From assembly GCA_036389255.1 (NCBI GenBank), contig DASVQI010000040.1:1-64000 (forward strand): DNA of 64,000 nucleotides, given 5' to 3'. Origin of the DNA: JACVRN01 sp036389255 (GTDB lineage Bacteria > Acidobacteriota > Blastocatellia > Pyrinomonadales > Pyrinomonadaceae). How positions within the stretch are numbered: the stretch's first letter is position 1; each line of letters begins with the position of its first letter. The translations under genes and the position numbers were made by a program. The notes under the pieces were generated by a model. That model was not told where the DNA came from, searched no databases, and saw nothing but the letters and a program-made list of their open reading frames with translations. Below are positions 9,303 through 17,262 of this stretch, in pieces.

Positions 9303-9905
9303 GTGGGAGCTGCAAAGAGTTTGGCTGTAGGCGACGGAGCCGAATTAGTCAGGAGGTGCCGGGCGGGCGACGGCGCGGCATGGGAGGAGATTGTCTCAGG
9401 CTACTCCCGCCGCATCTATAACTTGGCCTACCGCTTCACCTCCCGCGCAGACGCCGCAGAAGATTTGACGCAGGAAGTCTTCATACGCGTCTATCGTTCT
9501 TTGGAACAATACGACCCGAAGCAGGGCGACCTGCAAAACTGGCTCATGAGGCTGGCGCGCAATCTGATTATTGACGACTACCGCCGCCGACAGCGCACGC
9601 CGCACGACACGCAGGCCGACGATCTTGAGGATCACACCTATCACCTGCGCTCGGGCGCTGGCTCCGTGCAGAATGAGATGGAGCGCAGAGAGCTTGGCGC
9701 TCAGGTGCAGGCCGGAATTGACAAGCTGAGCCCGGATTTGCGCACCTGCGTCATACTGCGCGACATAGAAGAGTTGAGCTATCAGGAGATAGTAGACCTT
9801 CTGGGGATACCCGAAGGCACTGTTAAATCGCGCATCAATCGCGGGCGCATAGAGCTGGCGAAAATCCTGCGGCGCATGCGCGTGGTGGCCATGTCGAATA
9901 CGTAA
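9303..9905 (+). CDS. ECF RNA polymerase sigma factor (RpoE-like)
   Basis: The protein has sigma region 2 (AYRFTSRADAAEDLTQEVF, then QNWLMRLARNLIIDDYRRRQ) and region 4 (DLRTCVILRDIEELSYQEIV, then GTVKSRINRGRIELAKIL). A roughly 40-residue linker lies between them. This is the standard ECF layout. I choose GTG 9303 because GGAG sits 9 nt upstream (9290-9293). A TTG at 9288 in the same frame would add five residues. The next gene encodes a membrane zinc-finger anti-sigma protein, so the pair is likely a signal-transduction unit responding to an envelope signal. Confidence 0.93.
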   Translation: MGAAKSLAVGDGAELVRRCRAGDGAAWEEIVSGYSRRIYNLAYRFTSRADAAEDLTQEVFIRVYRSLEQYDPKQGDLQNWLMRLARNLIIDDYRRRQRTPHDTQADDLEDHTYHLRSGAGSVQNEMERRELGAQVQAGIDKLSPDLRTCVILRDIEELSYQEIVDLLGIPEGTVKSRINRGRIELAKILRRMRVVAMSNT

Positions 9906-10006
9906 AGACAAAAGAGGGAGGCCGGAAGCGTCTACAGGGCTGTGAGACGGCTTTCGGCTTCGAAACTGACAGAAATTTGGAAAAGGGGCGAGAAACGGAA
10001 AACAGA

Positions 10007-10759
10007 ATGCTTTGCGCAGAATTTGAGGATAGTTTGACGGATTATTTGGACGGCGTGCTTGAGGCCGACACGAATCGTGCTTTTGCAGAGCACGCTATGC
10101 GATGTCCGGTCTGTCACGAGCTTTTAAGTGAAGTCAAGAAGACTTTATCCGCCTGTCGCGCCTCGCAAGCGCCCGCGCCGCCTGCTGCGGAACTGGAAGC
10201 GCGGATTATCATGAGCACCATGCCCAGCGCCGGCATGAGCTGCGAAGAGTTTGAAGAATACCTCACGGACTACTTGGACGGATTCCTACCTGCTCCACTT
10301 TTTCATCGCTGGGAAAGACACGCTGCCATTTGTGAACGCTGCACGGAACTGCCCGGTCAGGTCGTGCGCTCCATTGGCGCTTGCTACACCTACATCAACG
10401 AAGAGATGCCCGTGCCCGCAGGGCTCCACGAGAGAATCTTGCAGGCGACGCTCGGCACGACCGATGCCGAAGAGGTGCGTGCGCCCCTTGCTGCACGCAT
10501 AGGAGCGTGGATGCGCAGCCTCCTTGACCCGATTGTCTCGCCGCAGTTTGCTACCGTAGCGACTATGCTTCTGGTAGCGGTACTGGTTCTGACCAGCACA
10601 GTCTCTGCGGACGGCTCGGTCGGCGGCATGTATCGCGCCAGCATCAAGCTTGCTGAAAAGACTTATGTGAACGGCGCGTCCAGCATGAAGGGATTGATTA
10701 ATCAATCGGACAAGCAAGGCACGCAGCACCAGACGGAAGGCAAAGAGGAAAATCGTTAA
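10007..10759 (+). CDS. Membrane anti-sigma factor with two tandem zinc-finger (zf-HC2) domains
   Basis: The N-terminal half contains two copies of the anti-sigma zinc-finger fold. One is CAEFEDSLTDYLDGVLEAD with HAMRCPVCHEL. The other is CEEFEEYLTDYLDGFLPAP with HAAICERCTEL. Each has the H-x3-C-x2-C ligand set. A single TM helix follows (FATVATMLLVAVLVLTS, about residue 185), then a short periplasmic tail rich in Gln and Lys. Two zinc fingers in one anti-sigma is uncommon and looks like an internal duplication. I choose ATG 10007. A TTG at 9977 in the same frame would add ten residues. It follows the ECF sigma gene by about 100 bp and presumably sequesters that sigma at the membrane. Confidence 0.88.
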   Translation: MLCAEFEDSLTDYLDGVLEADTNRAFAEHAMRCPVCHELLSEVKKTLSACRASQAPAPPAAELEARIIMSTMPSAGMSCEEFEEYLTDYLDGFLPAPLFHRWERHAAICERCTELPGQVVRSIGACYTYINEEMPVPAGLHERILQATLGTTDAEEVRAPLAARIGAWMRSLLDPIVSPQFATVATMLLVAVLVLTSTVSADGSVGGMYRASIKLAEKTYVNGASSMKGLINQSDKQGTQHQTEGKEENR

Positions 10760-10781
10760 AGAGGGATTAGAGCCGCAGCAG

Positions 10782-11573
10782 ATGGGTAAATTGATGAATT
10801 GCGCTTATCACATGAGAAACCCTGCGGTCGTGCAGTGTAACAACTGCGCCCGGCCGCTCTGCCCTGCGTGCGACCATCGTATCAAAGGATTTCCGTTCTG
10901 TCAGGATTGCATAGTGACGGGCGTGGAGATACTCAGGCAGCAGGCTCGCTCCGCTTCAGCGCCCGTACTTCGCCGTAACAGCTCGCCTCTGCTGGCAACG
11001 CTTCTTTCTTTCATAGTGCCGGGCTTGGGCGCGGCCTACAACGGCCAGACTTCCAAGGCCATAGTCCATTTCGCCATCTTCGCAAGCTTCTTTCAAATGG
11101 CGATTGTCACGGACGGGCTGGCCTTCTTCGTGCTGGGATTCATAGCCACGTGGTGCTTCGCTGCCATAGACGCCTGCCGTACGGCGCAGATGCTGCGCTC
11201 CGGGCTGGCCCCGAACGCCGAAGAGGATGTTATAGCGCGCCGTCTTTACGGCAACCCGTTCGCGTGGGGCGTCACGCTTCTGGTTCTGGGCACAATCTTC
11301 CTGCTGCACACAGTCTTCAGCATACAGCTTCCCGTTAAACAGTTTCTCCCCATTCTGCTGGTAATCCTTGGCGCATACATGCTCGTGGATTTCCTACAAC
11401 GCAGGCAGAAGCGCGTGCGCGACTCGTTGCCCGCGTTCGACGCGAATCAGCCGCCGCCTTCCATCATCAGCGCGCCGTTTGAAGCGAGCACTCGCTTCGG
11501 CACGGGCGAGATAATCACGCAGGTTTCCACGCGTGAGGCGGGCGGCCCGCTCCCCTTTGAAGGAAAGAGATAG
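10782..11573 (+). CDS. B-box-type zinc-finger membrane protein
   Basis: Residues 1-45 form a B-box-like zinc-binding module, CAYHMRNPAVVQCNNC, CPACDHRI and FCQDC, with properly spaced Cys/His pairs. After it come about four hydrophobic segments. The first two (LLATLLSFIVPGLGAAYNG and the following pair) resemble TM2/DUF5683-type cores. The last (WGVTLLVLGTIFLLHTVFSI then FLPILLVILGAYMLVDF) resembles LiaI/LiaF-type TM domains. The 263-aa protein ends with a polar tail. It starts 22 bp after the anti-sigma gene, so it is probably part of the same operon and may take part in the same envelope-stress response. The exact function is unknown. Confidence 0.8.
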   Translation: MGKLMNCAYHMRNPAVVQCNNCARPLCPACDHRIKGFPFCQDCIVTGVEILRQQARSASAPVLRRNSSPLLATLLSFIVPGLGAAYNGQTSKAIVHFAIFASFFQMAIVTDGLAFFVLGFIATWCFAAIDACRTAQMLRSGLAPNAEEDVIARRLYGNPFAWGVTLLVLGTIFLLHTVFSIQLPVKQFLPILLVILGAYMLVDFLQRRQKRVRDSLPAFDANQPPPSIISAPFEASTRFGTGEIITQVSTREAGGPLPFEGKR

Positions 11574-11688
11574 CGGGAGCCAAGCGGGTGAAAGCCCGTG
11601 TCTCTTTCATCGTCGCTTTTTGTTAAGGGATTCTGTTATAGTGCGTTAGGGATTTCAGGTAATTCGCAAGTCAAGAGGTAATTCGGTC

Positions 11689-11907
11689 ATGTCATCTTTC
11701 ATAAAAGCAGCCAGTGGCTGGGGCCTTATCTTAACGATACTTGTTCTGGTCGTCACGCTCCTGAAACAGTTGATTTCGCTCGTCACCTTTATCATGGCGG
11801 CGCTCAAGATTGGAATCATAGTTCTCTTCGTAGCGCTCTTTCTCGTAATAGTGCTCGCCATGCTTCGCGGTCGTCGCTCGCGCAAGCGCGAGGCGGAAGA
11901 CATTTAA
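11689..11907 (+). CDS. Small two-helix membrane protein
   Basis: This 72-aa protein is almost wholly hydrophobic from residue 10 to 58, consistent with two TM helices (LILTILVLVVTLLKQLISLV and GIIVLFVALFLVIVLAML). It ends in a strongly basic tail (RGRRSRKREAEDI), which predicts a cytoplasmic C terminus. AGAGG lies upstream of the ATG and a strong terminator follows the stop, which supports a real gene. It is the last gene of the sigma/anti-sigma run, 115 bp after the B-box gene. I do not recognise a family. Confidence 0.65.
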   Translation: MSSFIKAASGWGLILTILVLVVTLLKQLISLVTFIMAALKIGIIVLFVALFLVIVLAMLRGRRSRKREAEDI

Positions 11908-11934
11908 GCTTTTCCAACATCGAATCCTAAAGAT

Positions 11935-11982
11935 AAAGCTCACACGCGGTTGCCTGAAAAGAGGCCGCGCGTGAGCTTTTCT
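11935..11982 (+). terminator. Rho-independent terminator
   Basis: AAAGCTCACACGCGG (11935-11949) pairs with CCGCGCGTGAGCTTT (11965-11979) with one mismatch and a 15-nt loop, followed by TCTT. It closes the sigma/anti-sigma gene run. The following ~310 bp (11983-12292) shows no gene or recognisable element. Confidence 0.82.
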
Positions 11983-12292
11983 TATACCCACCCGACCTTC
12001 CGCACGCTTTCTGGCCGGTTGCAATCTCCTGCCCGATGTGATAGTTTCCGCGACCTTGCAGCTAATCAAACGCTAGACCCTGTATCGTATTGGCTTTTCG
12101 CTTCAGAGGGGAAGGGTCTGGGGCTGCCGGGTTCCATCAAGCAGGTAAAATTTAAGTCCCCGTAATTTGTAGATTTAGCATCAGTCGCCCTCGTCCGGCA
12201 GGCTGTGCCTTTCTGCTGTCTAATGGGTTTCAGGCGCTCCCTCGTAGGCTTTTAGCGCTCTCCCCCGGATGACAGCCCAAGGAGCAGATTTG

Positions 12293-13147
12293 ATGGTTAG
12301 AGACGACCGTCTGTACGCATTCATCGTTGCCCGCACTAACAGTTCCCGCGCCCGCATACGCCAGATACGCGTTCACAAGCGAACACTCAAGTTACTGACC
12401 GTCTTGGGTTTGGTGGCCCTCTCGGCAGCCCTCTACGGCTTTTACGGGCTGACCCAGCAGGCCATACACCTGCGTATTGAGCGTGAGAACGAGCGCCTGC
12501 GCGCCGAGAATGAGCGCCAGCGCAAACAGCTAAACAATCTGAACCAGCGCATAGAAGCCGTTGAAGACAACGCGCGCCGTCTGGTTGAATTGTCCGGCGC
12601 AAGTAGCGAGAACAGAACGCCCGAAAATCGCGGAACCGGCGGGCCTGAAGTTCTGCTGGATAGCCTTCCGGGCCTTGTCGCCGTCGAATACAAGACTGAT
12701 TATCTGGAAAGAGAGCTGAAGTCCTACGAAGAGGTGCTGAAGCGTCGCGCGACTGTGCCTTCCATCTGGCCGGTCGCGGGTGAGCTGTCGGACGGCTTCG
12801 GGGGCCGTCGCAATCCCTTCGGAGGCTTAGGCTCCGAGTTCCATACGGGACAGGACATCTCAGCCATTACAGGCACGCCCGTCATGGCCGCCGCTCAGGG
12901 AACTGTCATCTTCGCTGGCTGGCAGAACGGCTACGGCCAGATTGTCATCATAGACCACGGCAACGGGCTGACCACCCGCTACGGCCATCTCTCAGGCATA
13001 GACGTTGAGTTGGGCCAGCAGATTGCGCGCGGCCAGCAGCTAGGCCGCGTAGGCTCCACGGGCCGCTCCACGGGCCCGCACCTTCACTACGAAGTTCGCA
13101 TCAACGACGAGCCGGTCAACCCTCGCCAGTATCTTCCGCTCGAATAA
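12293..13147 (+). CDS. M23 family metallopeptidase (peptidoglycan endopeptidase-like)
   Basis: The order is a basic cytoplasmic N terminus, one TM helix (LLTVLGLVALSAALYGFYGL, about residues 33-52), a coiled coil (RIERENERLRAENERQRKQL to about residue 100), then a C-terminal LytM/M23 domain. The Zn site is visible: HTGQDIS (His and Asp), RYGHL, and HLHYEV with the HxH motif. All ligands are present, so it is likely an active D,D-endopeptidase rather than an EnvC-type activator. I choose ATG 12293 because AAGGAG lies 8 nt upstream. An in-frame ATG at 12269 would add eight residues. A perfect terminator follows, so it is probably monocistronic. Confidence 0.92.
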   Translation: MVRDDRLYAFIVARTNSSRARIRQIRVHKRTLKLLTVLGLVALSAALYGFYGLTQQAIHLRIERENERLRAENERQRKQLNNLNQRIEAVEDNARRLVELSGASSENRTPENRGTGGPEVLLDSLPGLVAVEYKTDYLERELKSYEEVLKRRATVPSIWPVAGELSDGFGGRRNPFGGLGSEFHTGQDISAITGTPVMAAAQGTVIFAGWQNGYGQIVIIDHGNGLTTRYGHLSGIDVELGQQIARGQQLGRVGSTGRSTGPHLHYEVRINDEPVNPRQYLPLE

Positions 13148-13174
13148 GAGAGAGAAGAGTTAAGAGACTGCACG

Positions 13175-13222
13175 GCGCGGCGATAGTTGAGCGTAAAGCT
13201 TCTATCGCCGCGCTCTTCTTTT
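13175..13222 (+). terminator. Rho-independent terminator after the M23 peptidase gene
   Basis: GCGCGGCGATAG (13175-13186) and CTATCGCCGCGC (13202-13213) form a perfect 12-bp stem with a 15-nt loop. TCTTCTTTT follows on the plus strand. Confidence 0.88.
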
Positions 13223-13314
13223 CGTCTCCAGTCTCGTCTTTCCATCCCTTCTTCTGTTAATATCTCGTATCCAATTTTCAATTTAGCAAAATCAGATTCA
13301 AAGGAAGATTCATC

Positions 13315-15525
13315 ATGAAATCCCACAGACTCTCGCGCTTTATGAGCATAGTGCTGGCGGCGCTGATGCTCTTGAGCGTTGCTCCTTTGCGCGCTGTCGC
13401 GGACGAGGGAATGTTCTTGCCCGACGCGATAGCTTCGCTTCCTTTCGACAGGCTTGCCAAGCAGGGTTTGAAGCTCAAGCCCACAGAGCTTTATGACCCG
13501 AACGGCGTCAGCATAAAGGATGCCGTCGTCATAGTAGGGGGCGGCACGGGCGAATTCGTATCGCCCGACGGGCTGCTCCTGACCAACCATCACGTGGCCT
13601 TTGACGCGCTCGTAGCCAACTCGACCGCTAACAAAGACCTCGGCACTATGGGATTCACAGCGAACTCTCGCGCCGAAGAGTTGCCCGCGCCCGACTACAC
13701 CGTCTCCATCACGCAAGCTCTGAAGGACGTGACGACCGACGTTTTAGGCGTTGTCAATAGCGGCATGTCACCGACCGAGCGCAATCGAGCGATTCAGACG
13801 AAGGTGCGCGCGATGGAAGCCGAAGGCACGAATCAGGCTGAAGGCATGCGCCGCCGCGTGCTGGCCATGAAGGAAGGGCTCTCTTATTACCAGTTCGACT
13901 ATCTGGTGCTGCGAGACGTTCGCATAGCTTATGCTCCGCCGAAATCCATAGGCTTCTTCGGCGGCGACGACGATAACTTCGAGTGGCCGCGCCACTGCGG
14001 CGACTTCACCTTCATGCGCGCTTACGTAGGGCCGGACGGGAAGCCCGCAGACTATGCGCCCAACAACGTGCCTTACAAGCCGAAGAAGTTCCTGCCGCTT
14101 TCCATGGCCGGTGTTAGGGAAGGCGATTTCACTATGGTCATGGGCTATCCCGGCTCCACGCGCCGCTACCGCGAGAGCTATTCGGTCGCCTATAACCAGG
14201 ACACTGTGCTTCCCTTCCTCGTGGACGTTTACAGAAATCAGATTGAGGCTATGCGCAACGCTGGCAAGTACAACGCCGGGCTGCGCGTCAAGCTGCAAGG
14301 CCCCATCTTTGATTTGAGCAACGCGCTCAAAAATTTCGAGGGCTCTGTGCTGGCCATGCGCCGCGCGGGAATCGTTGAGAAGAAGCGGGCCGACGAAGCA
14401 GCTTTTACAACGTGGGTCGGCCAAGACCCGCAACGTCAGGCGAAGTACGGCCAAATCCTGCCCGAGCTTGATAAAGCCTATCGTGAGCTGACTTCAACGG
14501 CTCAGCGCGACCTTCTGGTTCAACAGATGTTCTCGGCCAGCGACCTGCTCGGCATGGTCTATCTGGCCCAGCAGTTCGCCGCAGACAAGGAGAAGCCGGA
14601 AACCGAGCGTAACCCTCTGCTCAACGCTACGGCGGTGCAGCGAGCGCGGGGACGCATTGCGCCTACGTTCGCCGCGCGCAACTCGGGCGTAGAGCGCGAG
14701 ATGCTTCTCTACATGCTGCGCAGGGCGGCCGAGCTTCCCGCAGGACAGAAGATAGAGTTTCTCGAAAGACGCTTCGGCAGCCTTCAGGCTGACGCGCGCG
14801 CGCGGGCCGAAGAGGAGTTCGCTTCGAGCATCGTTGACAGCAGACGCTTCTCGACTGCCGAGTCAGTGGCGGGCCTGTTCGACGTTCCTTTGTCGGAGAT
14901 GCGCGGGATAAAAGAGCCGCTCGTTGAGCTGGCGTTCGAGCTTGGCTCTGCGGTGCAGAGGATTCAGACTCAACAGCAGAGCTTCAACCTGCTGGTCGGA
15001 CGCCTGCGACCGCTTCTCATAGAAGGCATGAGCGCCATGCGTAACGTCAAGCCTTACCCGGACGCCAACCGCACGCTGCGTTTCACCTACGGCGAGGTCA
15101 AGGGCTACGTGCCGCGCGAGGCCATCTCGTACTCTCCGTTTACTACTCTGGCCGGAGTAGTCGAGAAGGACACGGGACGCGAGCCCTTCGACGTTCCGGC
15201 CAAGCTGAAGCAGCTTTATCGTGCTAGGGATTTCGGCACGTACGGCGTGGGCGGCGATGTGCCCGTTGATTTCCTCTCGACCACGGACATCATAGGCGGC
15301 AATTCCGGCAGCCCTGTCTTAAACGGTCGCGGCGAGCAGGTAGGCATAGTCTTCGACGGCAACTATGAAGGTCTGGGCAACGACTTCTTCTACAACGAGG
15401 CGAAGGGCCGAACAATCTCCGTTGATATACGCTACGTGCTCTTTGTCACGGATAAGTTCGGCGGCGCTGGCTGGATTCTGAAAGAGCTGGACATACGCAA
15501 CGCGGGCGGCAAGAGCAGGCGATAG
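13315..15525 (+). CDS. S46 family dipeptidyl-peptidase (DPP7/DPP11-like)
   Basis: This periplasmic serine exopeptidase releases dipeptides from oligopeptides. A signal peptide (residues 1-29) is followed by the chymotrypsin-like S46 fold. TNHHVAFDAL holds the catalytic His at about residue 93. GGDDDNFEWPRHCGDF lies near the Asp region, and GGNSGSPVLNGRGE holds the catalytic Ser at about 666. At 736 aa it has the usual family length. S46 enzymes occur only in bacteria, and those using amino acids as carbon source often have them, which suggests peptide scavenging. AAGGAAGA precedes the ATG by 7 nt. A large palindrome follows the gene. Confidence 0.94.
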   Translation: MKSHRLSRFMSIVLAALMLLSVAPLRAVADEGMFLPDAIASLPFDRLAKQGLKLKPTELYDPNGVSIKDAVVIVGGGTGEFVSPDGLLLTNHHVAFDALVANSTANKDLGTMGFTANSRAEELPAPDYTVSITQALKDVTTDVLGVVNSGMSPTERNRAIQTKVRAMEAEGTNQAEGMRRRVLAMKEGLSYYQFDYLVLRDVRIAYAPPKSIGFFGGDDDNFEWPRHCGDFTFMRAYVGPDGKPADYAPNNVPYKPKKFLPLSMAGVREGDFTMVMGYPGSTRRYRESYSVAYNQDTVLPFLVDVYRNQIEAMRNAGKYNAGLRVKLQGPIFDLSNALKNFEGSVLAMRRAGIVEKKRADEAAFTTWVGQDPQRQAKYGQILPELDKAYRELTSTAQRDLLVQQMFSASDLLGMVYLAQQFAADKEKPETERNPLLNATAVQRARGRIAPTFAARNSGVEREMLLYMLRRAAELPAGQKIEFLERRFGSLQADARARAEEEFASSIVDSRRFSTAESVAGLFDVPLSEMRGIKEPLVELAFELGSAVQRIQTQQQSFNLLVGRLRPLLIEGMSAMRNVKPYPDANRTLRFTYGEVKGYVPREAISYSPFTTLAGVVEKDTGREPFDVPAKLKQLYRARDFGTYGVGGDVPVDFLSTTDIIGGNSGSPVLNGRGEQVGIVFDGNYEGLGNDFFYNEAKGRTISVDIRYVLFVTDKFGGAGWILKELDIRNAGGKSRR

Positions 15526-15545
15526 GGCGAGGACTTAAGTAATTC

Positions 15546-15650
15546 ACCGCCGCCGCAGACGCCGCAGAGACGCTAGAGGCCGACGCAGAGGGAAGCATTC
15601 AACTCTCTCTCTCTGCGTGTCCTCCGCGTCTCTTCGGCGTCTGCGGCGGT
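15546..15650. repeat. Large imperfect palindrome (CGCAGAC/GCAGAGACGC type)
   Basis: The left arm starts ACCGCCGCCGCAGACGCC at 15546 and continues with GCAGAGACGC. The right arm ends GCGTCTCTTCGGCGTCTG then CGGCGGT at 15650. The arms match over about 25 nt with one 3-nt slip and one mismatch, and Pu/Py-rich filler with a CT-dinucleotide run lies between. The repeated CGCAGAG words resemble dispersed palindromes seen in other bacterial genomes. It could also terminate the S46 gene. Confidence 0.75.
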
Positions 15651-15759
15651 AAAGTTTCAGCCTTCTTTGAGGGCAAGCGTACGGATGAGACGCGACGTTA
15701 GCTTTATTCTTGCAAGAGCGCTTAAGTCAACAAAAATCTGTTTTTTGCGATTTTTTCGC

Positions 15760-15789
15760 TTGACACGGTAAAAGGCTATCGCGTAGTAT
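15760..15789 (+). promoter_or_regulatory. Sigma-70 promoter of the cold-shock gene
   Basis: TTGACA (15760-15765) and TAGTAT (15784-15789) are separated by 18 nt, with a T-rich stretch just upstream. Transcription would begin near 15796, giving a leader of about 305 nt before the cold-shock ATG. Confidence 0.65.
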
Positions 15790-15795
15790 GCGCAG

Positions 15796-16102
15796 TCGTT
15801 TCGAGTGCCGGGCACACCCAAATATCCGCCCACGCATCTTCGATTTGCAAGCTTTACAGCAATGTGTTTTGTTTTGTCCCCGCTAGTCTGTGTCTGATTC
15901 GGCATGCGCGTTCACTTTTGAGTTGACCGCGCGCGCCCCCCATCAGCCGCAGGCTTTTTTGTTTGTGTGTTTGTGGAGCGCTCCCATTTCAAGAAGCGCA
16001 TCCGGCTCACAAGTGTTCACCTCGTCGGAGGCGGTGAAAGACTCGCTTCAGGGGCTTTCAGCCACCCCGGTTTTACCGAATCATTAGGAGGATTCGTCTG
16101 CT
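15796..16102 (+). promoter_or_regulatory. Long 5' leader of the cold-shock gene
   Basis: About 305 nt lie between the predicted transcription start and the ATG of csp, with no convincing ORF. A strong AGGAGG ribosome-binding site sits near its end (16087-16092). Cold-shock mRNAs such as E. coli cspA carry long leaders that refold at low temperature, so a thermosensing or self-regulatory role is inferred. No specific fold could be computed here. Confidence 0.5.
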
Positions 16103-16309
16103 ATGTCTAGAATTACCGGTAAGGTCAAGTGGTTTAATAACTCGAAGGGTTACGGCTTTATTGAGCAGCCCGGCTCTTCGGACATCTTCGTTCACTACAG
16201 CGCCATTCAGGGCGACGGCTTCAAGACTCTCGAAGAGGGTCAGACGGTCGAGTTCGAGGTGACGCAAGGCCCCAAAGGCCCCCAGGCCGAAAAAGTGATA
16301 AAGATGTAA
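16103..16309 (+). CDS. Cold-shock domain protein (CspA family)
   Basis: This 68-aa OB-fold RNA chaperone is complete. It has KWFNNSKGYGFI (RNP1), SDIFVHYSAI (RNP2), and the C-terminal strands TVEFEVTQGPKGPQAEKV. It binds single-stranded RNA or DNA and melts secondary structure. AGGAGG lies 10 nt before the ATG. The long leader suggests post-transcriptional control. The next gene is convergent, with a palindromic repeat between them. Confidence 0.97.
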   Translation: MSRITGKVKWFNNSKGYGFIEQPGSSDIFVHYSAIQGDGFKTLEEGQTVEFEVTQGPKGPQAEKVIKM

Positions 16310-16368
16310 GTCAGGCTTTTTGAAGAAAGCCACTCGGCTTCCGGTTTGAGTCCGGAAAGCGCAACATT

Positions 16369-16452
16369 AAGTCCCAAGTCTCAAGTCCCAAATCTCAAGT
16401 CAGAGAAATCATTCTGTTGACTTGGAACAGGGGACTTGGAACTTGGGACTTA
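16369..16452. repeat. Inverted repeat of AAGTCCCAAGT words between convergent genes
   Basis: The left half (from 16369) repeats AAGTCCCAAGT and CAAGTCCCAA twice with small changes. The right half, GGGACTTGGAACTTGGGACT, is its inverse and ends at the stop codon of the minus-strand gene. The structure can fold from either strand and so could end both convergent transcripts. Its word-like internal repetition suggests a dispersed repeat family rather than a simple terminator. Confidence 0.7.
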
Positions 16453-17100
16453 GTCGTTATCGTCGGCTTTGGCCTTGAAGTTGACGCGCCCGCCCTCGAC
16501 GTCCACGGAGAATTTCACGCGGTCGCAGTTCAAACGCTCCTTCAAAGAATCTGTCTTGGAGGCTATCAGGTGATGAAAGCGCGGGAAGGACATGTCGTCC
16601 ACGGACTCGTTGCACCTGCGCTTGGCTTCTACCAGCGCGTCGTAAAGCTCTCGCACGCTCTGCACGTCCGAGTGCGCGTCGCTACAGACGACCGTAGAGC
16701 GAAACTCTTCCACGTCATGCTCGGCCTGCTGTTGAGCGCGTGCCTGTGACACCGGGTCGCGCCCCTCTTCGCGCCCCTGCATGGTGCGCCGCCAAAGCTC
16801 TCTGAAGGCTGTGTAGCGCGCCGTCAGGGTGTTGAGGCGAAAGCGCTGCGCGAAGGTCAGCGTGCGGTCGTCGCCCAGACGCTTGAATACCGTTTCGACG
16901 CGGTTCTTGGTGTCGTAGGGAGGCCGCTTAGACGCACCGTTGAAGTAGATGTCGAACTCTATTTTGAGCTTTCTGATGTCCTCTTCCAGTCGGGTCAACT
17001 GCTCTTCTACGGTCGGCTCATCGTCATATACGAATCCCTGCTTGTTTCTCTGTTTTCGCTGCTCTTTGGCGCGAGCCCACTTGTTTTCGCGGATTGGCAC
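16450..17100 (-). CDS. Conserved hypothetical protein (possibly MXAN_5187 C-terminal-domain-like)
   Basis: This is a 216-aa soluble, highly charged protein with a coiled-coil-prone N-terminal half (VEEQLTRLEEDIRKLKIEFD at about residues 31-50). A middle helix bundle carries FAQRFRLNTLTARYTAFREL. A conserved-looking C-terminal half has SVRELYDALVEAKRRC and ends with KFSVDVEGGRVNFKAK. The layout recalls the C-terminal domain named after Myxococcus MXAN_5187, but that link is from memory and uncertain. It has no signal peptide or TM helix. It is convergent with csp and divergent from selA, so it is probably transcribed alone. Confidence 0.75.
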   Translation of the reverse strand: MPIRENKWARAKEQRKQRNKQGFVYDDEPTVEEQLTRLEEDIRKLKIEFDIYFNGASKRPPYDTKNRVETVFKRLGDDRTLTFAQRFRLNTLTARYTAFRELWRRTMQGREEGRDPVSQARAQQQAEHDVEEFRSTVVCSDAHSDVQSVRELYDALVEAKRRCNESVDDMSFPRFHHLIASKTDSLKERLNCDRVKFSVDVEGGRVNFKAKADDND

Positions 17101-17262
17101 TGTGTGGTGTATCTCCTATTCTGAAGGTGCGCCGGGCGGGGCTGAGTGATGCGCTACCCTCTACAATCGAATCTAGCCGTTTTGAATCCACGGTGTCAAC
17201 ACTCTTTTTATGCTATTTTTGTTTGAAGTCGAACGGCTTATTAAGGAATGAAGGCTCTGTAA

